Numbered from the stretch's first letter, positions 47,318-57,943 are shown. The stretch: 64,000 nt of DNA from Salegentibacter salegens (GCF_900142975.1 NZ_LT670848.1:310001-374000), one strand, 5' to 3'. Notes: generated from the letters alone by a model not told the origin. A program made the numbers and translations.

Positions 47318-47929
47318 ATGTCTGGGTTAATAGGAAAAAAAATAGGCATGACCAGTATTTTTGACGAGAACGGGAAAAACATTCCCTGTACCGTAATAGA
47401 AGCAGGTCCATGCGTAGTTACCCAAGTCAGAACCAAAGAGGTTGACGGGTATGAGGCACTTCAAGTTGGTTTCGATGACAAAAAGACTGCAAACAAAGCT
47501 GCCGAAGGGCACGCAAAAAAAGCAGGAAGCGTTGCAAAACGTAAAGTCGTTGAATTCCAGGGCTATGAAGCAGATTATAAATTAGGTGATGCTATCACGG
47601 TAGAGCACTTTAACGAGGGGGAATTTGTAGATATTGCAGGTACTTCTAAAGGTAAAGGCTTTCAGGGTGTTGTAAAAAGACACAACTTTGGTGGTGTGGG
47701 TCAGGCGACTCACGGTCAGCATAACCGATTAAGAGCTCCGGGTTCTATTGGTGCAGCGTCTTACCCTGCACGGGTTTTCAAAGGAATGAAAATGGCCGGT
47801 AGAATGGGTGGAGAGAGAGTTAAAGTAGAAAACCTGAGAGTTTTAAAAGTGGTGGCAGATAAAAACCTTTTAGTAGTAAAAGGATGTGTGCCAGGTCACA
47901 AAAACTCATACGTAATCATTAGCAAGTAA
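47318..47929 (+). CDS. rplC: 50S ribosomal protein L3
   Basis: L3 has 203 residues. [20 protein letters not shown] and the long-loop [18 protein letters not shown] (peptidyl-transferase approach, glutamine methylation region) are conserved. The TAA stop overlaps the rplD ATG as TAATG. First gene after the attenuator-like gap. Confidence 0.99.
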   Translation: MSGLIGKKIGMTSIFDENGKNIPCTVIEAGPCVVTQVRTKEVDGYEALQVGFDDKKTANKAAEGHAKKAGSVAKRKVVEFQGYEADYKLGDAITVEHFNEGEFVDIAGTSKGKGFQGVVKRHNFGGVGQATHGQHNRLRAPGSIGAASYPARVFKGMKMAGRMGGERVKVENLRVLKVVADKNLLVVKGCVPGHKNSYVIISK

Positions 47930-48558
47930 TGGAAGTAGCAGTTTTAGATGTAAAAGGAAAAGAAACAGGCAGAAAAGCAAAGCTTTCTGACGCTGTTTTC
48001 GCTATAGAGCCAAACGATCACGCGGTTTATCTAGATGTTAAACAATATTTAGCTAATCAGCGACAGGGAACCCACAAAGCTAAAGAAAGAGCTGAGATTG
48101 TTGGAAGTACTCGTAAGATCAAGAAACAAAAAGGTACCGGTACTGCACGTGCAGGTAGCATTAAGTCGCCAATTTTTAAAGGTGGTGGACGTGTTTTTGG
48201 ACCAAGACCAAGAAACTATGGTTTTAAATTGAATAAAAATTTAAAACGTTTGGCTAGAAAATCGGCATTATCAATAAAAGCAAAAGGAGAATCAATTTTT
48301 GTAGTTGAAGACTTTTCTTTTGATGCGCCGAAGACAAAAAGTATGATAGATGTTTTGAAAGCCCTTGGTATTCAGGACAAAAAATCACTTATAGTGTTGG
48401 GTGACTCAAATAAAAATGTATATTTGTCGTCACGTAATTTAAAAGGACTTGAGGTTGTAAATTCCTCAGAATTAAGTACTTACGGAATTCTTAATGCTAA
48501 GAATATTGTGCTACTTGAAGGTTCTTTAGAAGGAATTGTGTCGAATTTAAGTAAATAA
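47929..48558 (+). CDS. rplD: 50S ribosomal protein L4
   Basis: L4 has 209 residues. The extended loop that reaches the exit tunnel is seen as [22 protein letters not shown], followed by [20 protein letters not shown]4 is the autogenous regulator of the S10 operon in E. coli, which matters for the hairpins before rplC. Translationally coupled to rplC. Confidence 0.99.
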   Translation: MEVAVLDVKGKETGRKAKLSDAVFAIEPNDHAVYLDVKQYLANQRQGTHKAKERAEIVGSTRKIKKQKGTGTARAGSIKSPIFKGGGRVFGPRPRNYGFKLNKNLKRLARKSALSIKAKGESIFVVEDFSFDAPKTKSMIDVLKALGIQDKKSLIVLGDSNKNVYLSSRNLKGLEVVNSSELSTYGILNAKNIVLLEGSLEGIVSNLSK

Positions 48559-48563
48559 GCCTT

Positions 48564-48854
48564 ATGAGTATCTTGATAAAACCAATTATTACAGAAAAAG
48601 CCACCGGAGATAGCGAGTTGAATAACCGTTTTTCTTTTGTGGTAGACAATAAGGCGAATAAGATTGAAATTAAGAATGCAGTAGAAGCTGCTTATGGAGT
48701 TTCAGTTGAAAAAGTTCGTACTATAAATGTCCGTCCAGATCGCAAAACCAGATATACAAAATCTGGTATGATTACTGGTAAAACCAAAGCTTTCAAAAAA
48801 GCATTGGTACAGGTGACGGAAGGTGAAACTATTGATTTATACAGTAATCTTTAA
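48564..48854 (+). CDS. rplW: 50S ribosomal protein L23
   Basis: L23 has 96 residues and sits at the exit-tunnel mouth, docking signal recognition particle and trigger factor. ILIKPIITEKATGDSE and the FVVDNKANKIEIKNAVEAAYGV core are typical. Five bases after rplD. Confidence 0.98.
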   Translation: MSILIKPIITEKATGDSELNNRFSFVVDNKANKIEIKNAVEAAYGVSVEKVRTINVRPDRKTRYTKSGMITGKTKAFKKALVQVTEGETIDLYSNL

Positions 48855-48863
48855 GATTAAAAA

Positions 48864-49691
48864 ATGTCAGTTAGAAAATTAAAACCAATCACCCCTGGCC
48901 AGCGATTTAGAGTAGTAAACGGGTATGACGCCGTAACTACTGATAAGCCGGAAAAAAGCCTTTTGGCTCCGATAAAAAAGTCAGGTGGGAGAAACAGTCA
49001 GGGAAAAATGACGATCCGCTACAAAGGTGGAGGTCATAAAAGACGTTACAGAATTGTAGACTTTAAACGCGACAAGCATGGGATTCCTGCTACAGTTGCG
49101 AGTATAGAATATGATCCTAACCGAACTGCCTTTATCGCATTGTTGAATTACCAGGATGGTGAGAAACGATATGTTATTGCTCAAAATGGGTTGCAGGTAG
49201 GTCAAAATATTGTATCAAGCACAGATTCGGCTGCTCCAGAAATTGGAAATGCAATGCCGTTGTCTAGCATCCCGCTTGGTACGGTAGTTTCTTGTATAGA
49301 GTTAAGAGCCGGGCAAGGTGCTGTTATGGCAAGAAGTGCTGGAGCTTTTGCTCAATTATTGGCAAGAGAAGGAAAATATGCAACCGTAAAACTACCTTCA
49401 GGAGAAATTAGAAGGGTGTTATCTACTTGTATGGCAACAATTGGAGCTGTATCAAATAGTGATCATCAACTTCAGGTTTCTGGTAAAGCTGGTAGAAAAC
49501 GTTGGTTGGGTATAAGACCAAGAACAAGACCAGTTGCGATGAACCCTGTAGATCACCCAATGGGTGGTGGTGAAGGAAGAGCTTCCGGTGGTCACCCACG
49601 TTCAAGAAAAGGTTTACCTGCTAAAGGTTTCAAAACCCGTTCAAGAACAAAAGCGAGTAATAAATATATTGTAGAACGTAGAAAGAAATAA
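48864..49691 (+). CDS. rplB: 50S ribosomal protein L2
   Basis: L2 has 275 residues and is required for subunit joining and peptidyl transfer. [22 protein letters not shown], the [24 protein letters not shown] stretch and the functional [18 protein letters not shown] region (with the catalytic-centre His) are intact. Confidence 0.99.
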   Translation: MSVRKLKPITPGQRFRVVNGYDAVTTDKPEKSLLAPIKKSGGRNSQGKMTIRYKGGGHKRRYRIVDFKRDKHGIPATVASIEYDPNRTAFIALLNYQDGEKRYVIAQNGLQVGQNIVSSTDSAAPEIGNAMPLSSIPLGTVVSCIELRAGQGAVMARSAGAFAQLLAREGKYATVKLPSGEIRRVLSTCMATIGAVSNSDHQLQVSGKAGRKRWLGIRPRTRPVAMNPVDHPMGGGEGRASGGHPRSRKGLPAKGFKTRSRTKASNKYIVERRKK

Positions 49692-49698
49692 TTAAGAT

Positions 49699-49977
49699 AT
49701 GGCACGTTCATTAAAAAAAGGACCTTACGTTCACTATAAGTTAGATAAGAAGGTTGCTCAAAATGTTGAGTCTGGAAAAAAAGCCGTGATCAAAACCTGG
49801 TCTAGAGCTTCAATGATTACTCCAGATTTTGTTGGGCAAACTATCGCTGTTCACAACGGGAAACAATTTGTACCTGTATATGTAACAGAGAACATGGTAG
49901 GGCATAAATTAGGAGAATTTTCACCAACACGTTCCTTTAGAGGGCATTCTGGTGCAAAAAATAAAGGTAAAAGATAA
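49699..49977 (+). CDS. rpsS: 30S ribosomal protein S19
   Basis: S19 has 92 residues. [14 protein letters not shown] at the start and [31 protein letters not shown] core place it without doubt in the 30S head. Tightly packed between rplB and rplV. Confidence 0.98.
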   Translation: MARSLKKGPYVHYKLDKKVAQNVESGKKAVIKTWSRASMITPDFVGQTIAVHNGKQFVPVYVTENMVGHKLGEFSPTRSFRGHSGAKNKGKR

Positions 49978-49985
49978 TTGAAGCT

Positions 49986-50393
49986 ATGGGAGTTCGTAAA
50001 AGAGAAAGAGCAGAGCAAATAAAAGAAGCCAAAAAACAGGTAGCTTTTGCAAAGTTGAATAACTGCCCTACTTCACCTAGAAAAATGCGCTTAGTTGCGG
50101 ATTTAGTAAGAGGTGAGAAAGTAGAAAAGGCGCTTCAAATATTAAAATTCAGTTCAAAAGAAGCTTCTGGACGTTTAGAGAAATTATTGCTTTCAGCAAT
50201 AGCCAACTGGCAATCTAAAAACGAAGATGCAAGTATTGAAGATGCTGAATTGTTTGTAAAAGAAATCCGTGTAGATGGAGGAGCGATGCTTAAGAGGCTA
50301 CGTCCTGCACCACAGGGTCGCGCACATAGAATTAGAAAGAGATCCAACCACGTTACTTTGGTGCTTGGAGAAAACAATAATACACAAAGCTAA
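49986..50393 (+). CDS. rplV: 50S ribosomal protein L22
   Basis: L22 has 135 residues and lines the exit tunnel. [19 protein letters not shown] and the tunnel hairpin near [19 protein letters not shown] are conserved, with no insertion or deletion in the hairpin loop of the kind linked to macrolide resistance. Confidence 0.98.
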   Translation: MGVRKRERAEQIKEAKKQVAFAKLNNCPTSPRKMRLVADLVRGEKVEKALQILKFSSKEASGRLEKLLLSAIANWQSKNEDASIEDAELFVKEIRVDGGAMLKRLRPAPQGRAHRIRKRSNHVTLVLGENNNTQS

Positions 50394-50400
50394 GTAGAGT

Positions 50401-51120
50401 ATGGGACAAAAAACAAATCCAATCGGGAATCGCCTTGGTATCGTAAGAGGATGGGAATCCAACTGGTACGGAGGAAATGACTACGGCGATAAATTAGCCG
50501 AAGACGATAAGATTAGAAAGTACATCCATGCTCGTCTTTCAAAAGCGAGTGTATCTAGGGTAATTATTGAGCGTACGCTTAAGCTTGTAACCGTTACTAT
50601 CACCACTGCCAGACCAGGTATTATTATTGGTAAAGGCGGCCAGGAGGTAGACAAGCTTAAAGAAGAACTTAAGAAAATTACCGACAAGGAAGTTCAAATT
50701 AACATCTTTGAGATTAAGAGGCCAGAACTTGATGCGCATTTAGTTGCATCTAGTGTTGCAAGACAAGTTGAGAATCGTATCTCTTACCGTCGTGCAATTA
50801 AAATGGCTATCGCGGCTGCTATGAGAATGAATGCTGAAGGAATCAAAATACAGATTTCCGGACGTTTAAATGGTGCTGAAATGGCACGTTCAGAAGCATA
50901 CAAAGATGGTAGAATTCCTCTGTCTACTTTTAGGGCCGATATTGACTATGCTTTAGTTGAAGCTCACACTACTTATGGTAGGTTGGGTATTAAAGTATGG
51001 ATCATGAAAGGCGAAGTTTATGGTAAAAGAGATCTTTCTCCGCTTGTTGGAATGTCCAAGAAGCAAGGAGGAAAACCTGGAGCCGGGCGAGGTGGTAACA
51101 AATCACGTCGTAGAAAGTAA
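50401..51120 (+). CDS. rpsC: 30S ribosomal protein S3
   Basis: S3 has 239 residues at the mRNA entry site. The KH domain motif [15 protein letters not shown] and the C-terminal [14 protein letters not shown] segment are present; the C-terminus is a basic Gly/Arg/Lys tail. Confidence 0.99.
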   Translation: MGQKTNPIGNRLGIVRGWESNWYGGNDYGDKLAEDDKIRKYIHARLSKASVSRVIIERTLKLVTVTITTARPGIIIGKGGQEVDKLKEELKKITDKEVQINIFEIKRPELDAHLVASSVARQVENRISYRRAIKMAIAAAMRMNAEGIKIQISGRLNGAEMARSEAYKDGRIPLSTFRADIDYALVEAHTTYGRLGIKVWIMKGEVYGKRDLSPLVGMSKKQGGKPGAGRGGNKSRRRK

Positions 51121-51139
51121 TTTTTTAAAGTAAAGAAAA

Positions 51140-51559
51140 ATGTTACAACCTAAAAGAACAAAATACCGTAAACAGCAGAAGGGCCGTATGAAAGGCAATG
51201 CCGGAAGAGGGCATAGACTCTCTAACGGAACCTTTGGAATAAAATCTATGGATTCTAGTTTCATTACTGCCCGCCAAATTGAAGCTGCACGTATTGCTGC
51301 TACCCGATATATGAAAAGGGAAGGTTCTATCTGGATTAAAATATTTCCAGACAAGCCTATCACTAAGAAACCTCTAGAGGTTCGTATGGGTAAAGGTAAA
51401 GGTGCTGTAGAATATTGGGCTGCTGTTGTAAAACCAGGAAGAATTATGTTTGAAATTGGTGGAGTACCAATGGATATTGCTAAAGAAGCTTTAAGGCTTG
51501 CAGCACAAAAACTTCCGGTAAGAACCAAATTTATTGTAGCTAGAGATTATCAAGCTTAA
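51140..51559 (+). CDS. rplP: 50S ribosomal protein L16
   Basis: L16 has 139 residues and contacts the A-site t[22 protein letters not shown] and the [22 protein letters not shown] core (with the Arg region hydroxylated in some bacteria) are typical. Confidence 0.98.
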   Translation: MLQPKRTKYRKQQKGRMKGNAGRGHRLSNGTFGIKSMDSSFITARQIEAARIAATRYMKREGSIWIKIFPDKPITKKPLEVRMGKGKGAVEYWAAVVKPGRIMFEIGGVPMDIAKEALRLAAQKLPVRTKFIVARDYQA

Positions 51560-51571
51560 TATTATAAAATT

Positions 51572-51763
51572 ATGAAACAATCAGAAGTAAAAGAACTGTC
51601 TGTGGCAGAATTACAAGAAGAGCTTGGGAAATCTAGAAAAGCATATTCAGATTTGAAAATGGCTCACGCAGTTTCGCCATTAGAGAACCCAATACAGCTT
51701 AGAGCTGTACGAAGAACTATAGCGAGACTTGCTACAGAGTTAACTAAAAGAGAACAACAATAA
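51572..51763 (+). CDS. rpmC: 50S ribosomal protein L29
   Basis: L29 has 63 residues forming two long helices near the tunnel exit. KELSVAELQEELGKSRKAYSDL and NPIQLRAVRRTIARLATELTKR-type helix are as expected. Confidence 0.97.
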   Translation: MKQSEVKELSVAELQEELGKSRKAYSDLKMAHAVSPLENPIQLRAVRRTIARLATELTKREQQ

Positions 51764-51781
51764 GTGTTATTCTGCTGAAAG

Positions 51782-52039
51782 ATGGAAAAAAGAAATTTAA
51801 GAAAAGAGCGTATAGGCGTTGTTACAAGTAATAAAATGCAGAAATCAATCGTGGTTTCTGAAGTTAAGAAAGTAAAACACCCTATGTATGGAAAATTCGT
51901 TTTAAAAACGAAAAAATACGTAGCGCACGACGAAACAAACGACTGCAACGAAGGAGATACTGTAAGGATCATGGAGACAAGACCTTTAAGTAAATCTAAA
52001 TGTTGGAGATTAGTAGAAATAATTGAAAGAGCGAAGTAA
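51782..52039 (+). CDS. rpsQ: 30S ribosomal protein S17
   Basis: S17 has 85 residues with an OB fold. [19 protein letters not shown] and [19 protein letters not shown] are the family signatures. Its TAA overlaps the rplN ATG (TAATG), so S17 and L14 are coupled across the classic S10/spc boundary; there is no room for a separate spc promoter. Confidence 0.98.
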   Translation: MEKRNLRKERIGVVTSNKMQKSIVVSEVKKVKHPMYGKFVLKTKKYVAHDETNDCNEGDTVRIMETRPLSKSKCWRLVEIIERAK

Positions 52040-52407
52040 TGGTACAACAAGAGTCTAGACTAAGAGTAGCAGACAATACCGGGGCAAAAGAAGTTTTGAC
52101 CATACGTGTATTGGGCGGTACAAAGAAAAGATACGCTTCTGTTGGGGACAAAATAGTTGTCAGCGTTAAAGAAGCTACACCTAACGGAAATATCAAAAAA
52201 GGTGCAGTTTCAACAGCAGTTGTTGTTCGTACCAAGAAAGAAGTACGCAGAGCAGACGGGTCTTATATCCGTTTTGATGATAATGCCTGTGTATTGCTGA
52301 ACCCTACCGGAGAAATGCGCGGAACTCGTGTATTTGGCCCGGTTGCGAGAGAACTTCGTGATAAGCAATTCATGAAAATTGTATCATTGGCACCAGAGGT
52401 GCTTTAA
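52039..52407 (+). CDS. rplN: 50S ribosomal protein L14
   Basis: L14 has 122 residues at the subunit interface. [19 protein letters not shown] and [24 protein letters not shown] are conserved end to end. RsfS, the silencing factor, binds this surface in other bacteria. Confidence 0.99.
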   Translation: MVQQESRLRVADNTGAKEVLTIRVLGGTKKRYASVGDKIVVSVKEATPNGNIKKGAVSTAVVVRTKKEVRRADGSYIRFDDNACVLLNPTGEMRGTRVFGPVARELRDKQFMKIVSLAPEVL

Positions 52408-52419
52408 TACATTAACAAG

Positions 52420-52731
52420 ATGAGAAAGCTTAAAATAAAAACTGGAGATACTGTAAGAGTTGTTGCCGGTGACCATAAAGGTCAGGAAGGTAAAGTTCAA
52501 AAAGTTCTCATAGAAAAGAATAAAGCCATCGTAGAAGGTGTGAACACTATCTCAAAACATGAGAAACCTAGTGCATCCAACCCTCAAGGTGGTATTGTAA
52601 AGAAAGAAGCTCCTATTCATATTTCTAACCTTTCTTTGTTAGACAAAGATGGTAACACTACCAGAGTTGGATATAAAGAAGAGGATGGAAAGAAAGTAAG
52701 ATTTTCCAAAAAATCTAATGAAGTAATTTAG
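52420..52731 (+). CDS. rplX: 50S ribosomal protein L24
   Basis: L24 has 103 residues. A KOW motif near the N-terminus ([22 protein letters not shown]) and [20 protein letters not shown] identify this early-assembly protein. Two bases before rplE. Confidence 0.98.
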   Translation: MRKLKIKTGDTVRVVAGDHKGQEGKVQKVLIEKNKAIVEGVNTISKHEKPSASNPQGGIVKKEAPIHISNLSLLDKDGNTTRVGYKEEDGKKVRFSKKSNEVI

Positions 52732-52733
52732 TT

Positions 52734-53285
52734 ATGGCATACGTACCAAGACTTAGAGCAGAATATGCAGAGCGAGTAAAGCCTGCATTAAGAGAAGAAT
52801 TTAGCTATGCTAACGTAATGGAGATCCCAAAACTAGAGAAAATAGTTTTGAGCCGTGGCGTTGGTGCAGCTGTAGCAGATAAAAAGCTAATTGACCACGC
52901 TGTAGATGAATTATCTACAATAACAGGTCAAAAAGCGGTGCAAACCATTTCTAAAAAGGATGTTGCTTCATTCAAACTTCGTAAAGGAATGCTAATTGGG
53001 GCAAAAGTTACTTTGCGAGGATATAGAATGTACGAATTCTTAGATCGTTTAATAACATCAGCACTTCCACGTGTTCGTGACTTTAGCGGGATTAAGGCAA
53101 ATGGTTTTGATGGTAGAGGAAACTATAATTTAGGTGTTACTGAACAAATCATCTTTCCGGAGATTGATATTGATAAAGTAAACCGAATTAATGGTATGGA
53201 TATCACCTTCGTAACCACTGCAAAGACCGATAAGGAAGCGAAATCATTGTTAACCGAACTAGGATTACCTTTTAAAAAGAATTAA
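52734..53285 (+). CDS. rplE: 50S ribosomal protein L5
   Basis: L5 has 183 residues and binds 5S rRNA. The [34 protein letters not shown] and [19 protein letters not shown] motifs are in the expected order. Confidence 0.99.
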   Translation: MAYVPRLRAEYAERVKPALREEFSYANVMEIPKLEKIVLSRGVGAAVADKKLIDHAVDELSTITGQKAVQTISKKDVASFKLRKGMLIGAKVTLRGYRMYEFLDRLITSALPRVRDFSGIKANGFDGRGNYNLGVTEQIIFPEIDIDKVNRINGMDITFVTTAKTDKEAKSLLTELGLPFKKN

Positions 53286-53287
53286 TT

Positions 53288-53557
53288 ATGGCTAAAGAAT
53301 CAATGAAAGCCCGTGAGGTGAAGAGACAAAAAATGGTGAAAAAGTATGCTGAAAAACGCGCTGCTCTTAAAGAGGCTGGCGATTTTGAAGGTTTGCAAAA
53401 ATTACCAAAAAATGCTTCTCCTGTACGTTTGCATAACCGTTGTAAACTAACTGGTAGGCCAAAAGGTTATATGAGACAATTTGGTCTTTCTCGTGTAATG
53501 TTTAGAGAAATGGCTAACCAGGGTTTAATTCCTGGAGTTAGAAAAGCTAGTTGGTAA
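53288..53557 (+). CDS. rpsN: 30S ribosomal protein S14
   Basis: S14 has 89 residues and is the long, zinc-free form: only one Cys ([12 protein letters not shown]) and no CxxC pairs. The C-terminal [21 protein letters not shown] is standard. It is followed by an unusually long 66-base gap before rpsH. Confidence 0.98.
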   Translation: MAKESMKAREVKRQKMVKKYAEKRAALKEAGDFEGLQKLPKNASPVRLHNRCKLTGRPKGYMRQFGLSRVMFREMANQGLIPGVRKASW

Positions 53558-53570
53558 AATTATAAATTGG

Positions 53571-53613
53571 TTGCAGGTTCTCCTGAGTGTCGGGACGAAA
53601 ACCACATCCGCAA
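53571..53613 (+). promoter_or_regulatory. Nested hairpin upstream of rpsH
   Basis: Three stems nest inside the rpsN-rpsH gap: TTGC with GCAA, GGTT with AACC, and TCCTGA with TCGGGA (one G-U pair) around a GTG loop. No ORF is present, and no consensus promoter is seen. S8, encoded next, is the spc regulator in E. coli, so an S8 target is one possible reading. Confidence 0.35.
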
Positions 53614-53623
53614 ATTGAAATAG

Positions 53624-54022
53624 ATGAATACAGATCCTATTGCAGATTATTTGACAAGAGTTAGGAACGCTGTGGCTGCAAACCACAGGGTGGTAGAAAT
53701 ACCGGCTTCTAACCTTAAAAAGGAGATTACAAAAATATTATTCGATCAGGGATATATTCTTAGTTACAAGTTTGATGATGCTACTGCTCAGGGAACAATT
53801 AAAATTGCCCTTAAGTATGACAAAATCACGAAAGAACCTGTAATTAAAGATATCCAGAGAATAAGTAAACCTGGTTTACGTAAGTATTCCGGCGCTGATG
53901 GATTACCACGTATCTTAAACGGTCTTGGTATCGCTATAGTTTCTACTTCTCACGGTGTAATGACCGGGAAGCAGGCTAAAGCCGAGAAAGTTGGTGGTGA
54001 AGTATTGTGTTACGTTTACTAA
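53624..54022 (+). CDS. rpsH: 30S ribosomal protein S8
   Basis: S8 has 132 residues. DPIADYLTRVRNAVAANH and the C-terminal GIAIVSTSHGVMTGKQAKAE motif, which touches 16S rRNA helix 21, are intact. It follows a structured gap after rpsN. Confidence 0.99.
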   Translation: MNTDPIADYLTRVRNAVAANHRVVEIPASNLKKEITKILFDQGYILSYKFDDATAQGTIKIALKYDKITKEPVIKDIQRISKPGLRKYSGADGLPRILNGLGIAIVSTSHGVMTGKQAKAEKVGGEVLCYVY

Positions 54023-54041
54023 TACTTAAAAGACTAAAGAA

Positions 54042-54584
54042 ATGTCAAGAATAGGTAAAAGCCCAATTACAATTCCAGAAGGTGTAAATGTAGACCTTAA
54101 AGATGGCGTTGTAACGGTAAAAGGAAAATTAGGAGAACTTAATCAGGAAGTTAGCGACATTGATGTGAAAATTGAAGATGGCGTAATTACTTTTGAACGT
54201 TCTTCAGAGAAAAGTGATCAAAAAGCAAAACACGGTCTTTATCGTGCTTTGATTAACAATATGATTGAAGGGGTTACAAACGGATATACAAAATCTTTAG
54301 AATTGGTAGGAGTTGGATATAGAGCTTCTAACCAGGGACAAAAATTAGATTTAGCCGTTGGGTTTTCCCATAATATTGTAATAGATTTGGCGCCAGAAGT
54401 TAAAGTGGAAGCAATTTCAGAGAAAGGGAAAAATCCAATCGTGAAATTAACTTCTTACGATAAACAACTTGTGGGCCAGGTAGCTGCTAAGATACGCTCC
54501 TTTAGAGCACCAGAACCTTATAAAGGTAAAGGTATCAAGTACGTTGGAGAACAATTACGTAGAAAAGCAGGTAAATCAGCTTAA
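54042..54584 (+). CDS. rplF: 50S ribosomal protein L6
   Basis: L6 has 180 residues made of two repeated domains near the factor-binding site. SRIGKSPITIPEGVNVDL and the C-terminal IRSFRAPEPYKGKGIKY motif are diagnostic. Confidence 0.99.
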   Translation: MSRIGKSPITIPEGVNVDLKDGVVTVKGKLGELNQEVSDIDVKIEDGVITFERSSEKSDQKAKHGLYRALINNMIEGVTNGYTKSLELVGVGYRASNQGQKLDLAVGFSHNIVIDLAPEVKVEAISEKGKNPIVKLTSYDKQLVGQVAAKIRSFRAPEPYKGKGIKYVGEQLRRKAGKSA

Positions 54585-54596
54585 TAAAGTTTAGAT

Positions 54597-54950
54597 ATGG
54601 CAGTTTCAAAACAAGATAGACGAAATAAGATAAGAAAGCGTGTTCGTAAGTCAATTACGGGTACCGCTAGCCGTCCAAGATTATCTGTATTTAGAAGTAA
54701 TAAAGAAATTTATGCTCAAATTATAGATGATGTAGAAGGAAAAACACTAGCTGCAGCCTCTTCGAGAGATAAAGGCGTGTCAGGAGAAGGTGATAAATCC
54801 AAACAAGCAGAATTGGTTGGTAAAACCCTTGCTGAAAAAGCTTTGAAAGCCGGTGTAGAAACCATTTCTTTTGACAGAGGTGGTTACCTGTATCACGGAA
54901 GAGTTAAATCATTAGCAGAAGGTGCTCGAGAAGGAGGACTAAAATTCTAG
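54597..54950 (+). CDS. rplR: 50S ribosomal protein L18
   Basis: L18 has 117 residues and binds 5S rRNA with L5. [28 protein letters not shown] N-terminus (with minor variation) and [21 protein letters not shown] are typical. Confidence 0.98.
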   Translation: MAVSKQDRRNKIRKRVRKSITGTASRPRLSVFRSNKEIYAQIIDDVEGKTLAAASSRDKGVSGEGDKSKQAELVGKTLAEKALKAGVETISFDRGGYLYHGRVKSLAEGAREGGLKF

Positions 54951-54956
54951 AAAATT

Positions 54957-55481
54957 ATGTATCAAGATTATAAAAACGTAGAACATGTAAAACCGGGCGG
55001 GCTTGAATTAAAAGACCGTTTGGTAGGAGTACAACGTGTGACCAAAGTAACCAAAGGTGGTAGAGCTTTTGGATTTTCTGCTATTGTTGTAGTAGGAGAT
55101 GAGAATGGTGTTGTAGGGCAAGGTTTAGGTAAATCTAAAGAAGTTGCTGACGCTATCTCTAAAGCTGTGGAAGATGCAAAGAAGAATTTAGTGCGTATTC
55201 CTTTACATAAAGGAAGCCTTCCTCACGAGCAAAAAGGTAAGTATGGTGGCGCAAGAGTTCTTTTGCTACCTGCTGCAACTGGTACCGGGATTATTGCCGG
55301 TGGTGCAATTCGTGCCGTACTGGAAGCTGTTGGAGTACACGACGTACTTTCTAAAAACCAGGGGTCTTCAAACCCACACAACGTAGTAAAAGCTACTTTT
55401 GATGCGCTACTTCAATTAAGAAGTGCAGATACTGTTGCTAAACAACGTGGTATTTCATTAGAAAAGGTTTTTAAAGGATAA
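54957..55481 (+). CDS. rpsE: 30S ribosomal protein S5
   Basis: S5 has 174 residues and shapes the mRNA entry and fidelity site. [31 protein letters not shown] and [20 protein letters not shown] are conserved. Confidence 0.99.
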   Translation: MYQDYKNVEHVKPGGLELKDRLVGVQRVTKVTKGGRAFGFSAIVVVGDENGVVGQGLGKSKEVADAISKAVEDAKKNLVRIPLHKGSLPHEQKGKYGGARVLLLPAATGTGIIAGGAIRAVLEAVGVHDVLSKNQGSSNPHNVVKATFDALLQLRSADTVAKQRGISLEKVFKG

Positions 55482-55494
55482 ATCAAGGAGAAAG

Positions 55495-55677
55495 ATGGGA
55501 AAGATAAAAGTTACAAAAGTAAAGAGTGCAATTAACCGATCTAAAAATCAAAAACTGGTTTTGGAGTCTCTTGGTCTTAAGAAAATTGGCCAAACGGTAG
55601 AGCACAACGATACGCCAAACATCCTTGGTATGGTAAATAAAGTTAAACATTTAGTTTCCATTGAGGAAACAAAATAA
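55495..55677 (+). CDS. rpmD: 50S ribosomal protein L30
   Basis: L30 has 60 residues. KIKVTKVKSAINRSKNQKLV and LGLKKIGQTVEHNDTPNILG match the bacterial short form. Between rpsE and rplO with short gaps. Confidence 0.97.
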   Translation: MGKIKVTKVKSAINRSKNQKLVLESLGLKKIGQTVEHNDTPNILGMVNKVKHLVSIEETK

Positions 55678-55686
55678 TAGATTCAC

Positions 55687-56139
55687 ATGGAATTAAATAA
55701 CTTAAAACCTGCAAAAGGTTCAGTTAAGAGTAACAACAAGCGTGTTGGCCGTGGAGAAGGATCAGGTAAAGGTGGTACTGCCACCCGTGGTCACAAAGGG
55801 GCTAAATCTCGTTCTGGTTACTCCAAGAAGATTGGTTTTGAAGGTGGGCAAATGCCACTTCAACGTCGTGTTCCAAAATTTGGTTTCACTAACAGAAATC
55901 GTGTAGCTTACCAGGGTGTAAATCTTGATACTTTACAGCGTTTAGTTGATGAAGGTAAAATTAAAGATACTGTAGATGTTGATGCTTTGATCGAAAACGG
56001 TCTTGTGAGTAAAAACAAACCAGTAAAGATATTAGGTAGAGGTGAATTAAAGGCAAAGTTGAAAATATCTGTTCATAAATATACGGCCACAGCAAAAGAA
56101 GCTATAGAAGCTGCTGGAGGTGAAGTTGTTACTTTATAA
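55687..56139 (+). CDS. rplO: 50S ribosomal protein L15
   Basis: L15 has 150 residues. The basic Gly-rich N-terminal extension (RVGRGEGSGKGGTATRGHKG) and FEGGQMPLQRRVPKFGF are typical. A globular C-terminal domain ends GGEVVTL. Directly upstream of secY as in most bacteria. Confidence 0.99.
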   Translation: MELNNLKPAKGSVKSNNKRVGRGEGSGKGGTATRGHKGAKSRSGYSKKIGFEGGQMPLQRRVPKFGFTNRNRVAYQGVNLDTLQRLVDEGKIKDTVDVDALIENGLVSKNKPVKILGRGELKAKLKISVHKYTATAKEAIEAAGGEVVTL

Positions 56140-56150
56140 TAGATAGCCAA

Positions 56151-57488
56151 ATGAAATTCATCAATACTATTAAAAATATTTGGAAGATCGAGGAACTAAA
56201 AAATAGAATTTTAGTAACCCTCGGTCTATTATTAGTTTATCGTTTTGGGGCACAAGTTGTGCTTCCCGGGATAGATGCTTCACAGCTATCTAACCTGGCA
56301 TCCCAAACAGATGGGGGTCTTCTTGGCCTCTTAAACGCATTTACAGGTGGTGCTTTTTCTAACGCCTCTGTTTTTGCATTGGGAATTATGCCATATATCT
56401 CGGCCTCTATTGTAGTGCAGTTAATGGGTATTGCGATACCTTATTTGCAAAAACTACAAAAAGAAGGAGAGAGCGGTAGACGTAAGATCAATCAGATCAC
56501 CCGTTGGTTAACTATTGCAATTACATTGGTACAGGGACCCGGTTATATCTATAACCTTTTTGCTACATTACCACAGCAAGCCTTTTTATTAGGCGATACC
56601 GTGACGTTTGTAGCCTCTGCGGTAGTAATTCTTACTACCGGAACCATTTTCGCAATGTGGCTGGGTGAAAAGATAACCGACAAAGGTATTGGTAATGGTA
56701 TTTCGCTATTAATTATGGTAGGTATTATTGCTACCTTACCACAAGCATTTATTCAGGAATTCGCTTCCAGGGTATTTGAATCTAATGGTGGACTTATTAT
56801 GATTCTTATTGAATTAGTAATTTGGTTCGCTATTATTCTTGCTTCGGTAATGTTGGTAATGGCCGTACGCCAAATCCCGGTACAATATGCCAGAAGAACC
56901 GCCTCTGGAGGTTACGAGAAAAACGTATTTGGATCTAGACAGTACATTCCACTTAAGCTTAATGCTTCAGGTGTAATGCCAATTATATTTGCGCAGGCTA
57001 TTATGTTTATCCCGGCTGCTGTAGCAGGATTATCAGATTCTGATGCTGCACAAGGGGTTACCGCGGCCTTTAGCGATATATTTGGATTTTGGTATAATGT
57101 AGTATTTGCGCTATTAATTATCGTATTTACCTACTTCTATACCGCGATTACTGTACCTACCAATAAAATGGCTGATGATCTAAAACGAAGTGGAGGATTT
57201 ATTCCCGGCATTCGTCCAGGAACTGAAACCGCCGAGTTTTTAGATAGAATTATGTCTCAAATTACCTTGCCAGGATCTATTTTCCTTGCGCTTATTGCTG
57301 TGTTCCCTGCAATTGTAGTGCAACTCTTAGGTGTGCAACAAGGATGGGCATTGTTTTTTGGAGGAACCTCGCTTTTAATTATGGTTGGAGTTGCAATAGA
57401 TACTATGCAACAAGTAAACTCTTACTTGCTGAATAGACATTACGACGGATTAATGAAAACAGGTAAAAACAGAAAAGCAGTAGCTTAA
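56151..57488 (+). CDS. secY: Preprotein translocase subunit SecY
   Basis: SecY is the channel of the Sec system, with ten predicted membrane segments in 445 residues. The plug/TM2 region contains [20 protein letters not shown], and cytoplasmic loops include [17 protein letters not shown] and the TM6-7 loop before [21 protein letters not shown]-terminal basic tail follows. All signal-peptide proteins in this window depend on it. infA starts two bases later. Confidence 0.99.
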   Translation: MKFINTIKNIWKIEELKNRILVTLGLLLVYRFGAQVVLPGIDASQLSNLASQTDGGLLGLLNAFTGGAFSNASVFALGIMPYISASIVVQLMGIAIPYLQKLQKEGESGRRKINQITRWLTIAITLVQGPGYIYNLFATLPQQAFLLGDTVTFVASAVVILTTGTIFAMWLGEKITDKGIGNGISLLIMVGIIATLPQAFIQEFASRVFESNGGLIMILIELVIWFAIILASVMLVMAVRQIPVQYARRTASGGYEKNVFGSRQYIPLKLNASGVMPIIFAQAIMFIPAAVAGLSDSDAAQGVTAAFSDIFGFWYNVVFALLIIVFTYFYTAITVPTNKMADDLKRSGGFIPGIRPGTETAEFLDRIMSQITLPGSIFLALIAVFPAIVVQLLGVQQGWALFFGGTSLLIMVGVAIDTMQQVNSYLLNRHYDGLMKTGKNRKAVA

Positions 57489-57490
57489 TT

Positions 57491-57706
57491 ATGGCAAAAC
57501 AACCGGCAATAGAACAAGACGGAACAATTATAGAAGCATTATCTAATGCAATGTTTCGTGTAGAATTGGAAAATGGTCACGTTGTGACAGCTCATATCTC
57601 TGGGAAGATGCGTATGCACTACATTAAATTGTTACCTGGAGATAAAGTAAAACTGGAAATGAGCCCTTACGATTTAAGTAAGGCTCGTATAACATACAGA
57701 TACTAA
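57491..57706 (+). CDS. infA: Translation initiation factor IF-1
   Basis: IF-1 has 71 residues and a single S1/OB domain. [39 protein letters not shown] and [14 protein letters not shown] match the family from end to end. Last gene before the internal promoter at 57713. Confidence 0.99.
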   Translation: MAKQPAIEQDGTIIEALSNAMFRVELENGHVVTAHISGKMRMHYIKLLPGDKVKLEMSPYDLSKARITYRY

Positions 57707-57712
57707 AAGTAA

Positions 57713-57745
57713 TTTGAGCTATTTATAAAATTTTCAGTACTTTTG
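57713..57745 (+). promoter_or_regulatory. Internal promoter before rpmJ (alpha unit)
   Basis: TTTG (57713-57716), 21 bases, then TACTTTTG (57738-57745), a full consensus match. It would give the rpmJ-rpsM-rpsK-rpsD-rpoA-rplQ unit its own start with a leader of about 75 nt. Confidence 0.65.
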
Positions 57746-57775
57746 CAACCTGAAAAAATTATGAATGCTGAAATC

Positions 57776-57802
57776 CTGATTTTGAGCCTATTTCGAAATC
57801 AG
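57776..57802 (+). promoter_or_regulatory. Leader hairpin before rpmJ
   Basis: CTGATTT (57776-57782) pairs perfectly with AAATCAG (57796-57802) around a 13-base loop, inside the leader made by the promoter at 57713. It ends 22 bases before the rpmJ ATG. Confidence 0.35.
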
Positions 57803-57824
57803 TGAATTGAAAAAAACTAAAGAG

Positions 57825-57941
57825 ATGAAAGTTAGAGCATCAGTAAAAAAAAGAAGTGCCGACTGCAAAATTGTACGCAGAAAAGGGCGCCTTTACGTAA
57901 TTAACAAAAAGAATCCTAGATTTAAACAAAGACAAGGCTAA
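57825..57941 (+). CDS. rpmJ: 50S ribosomal protein L36
   Basis: This 38-residue protein starts [20 protein letters not shown] and ends [12 protein letters not shown]. It keeps only one Cys, so it is the zinc-free form. It is too short for usual length cut-offs but is unmistakable by sequence and by position, two bases before rpsM. Confidence 0.97.
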   Translation: MKVRASVKKRSADCKIVRRKGRLYVINKKNPRFKQRQG

Positions 57942-57943
57942 TT

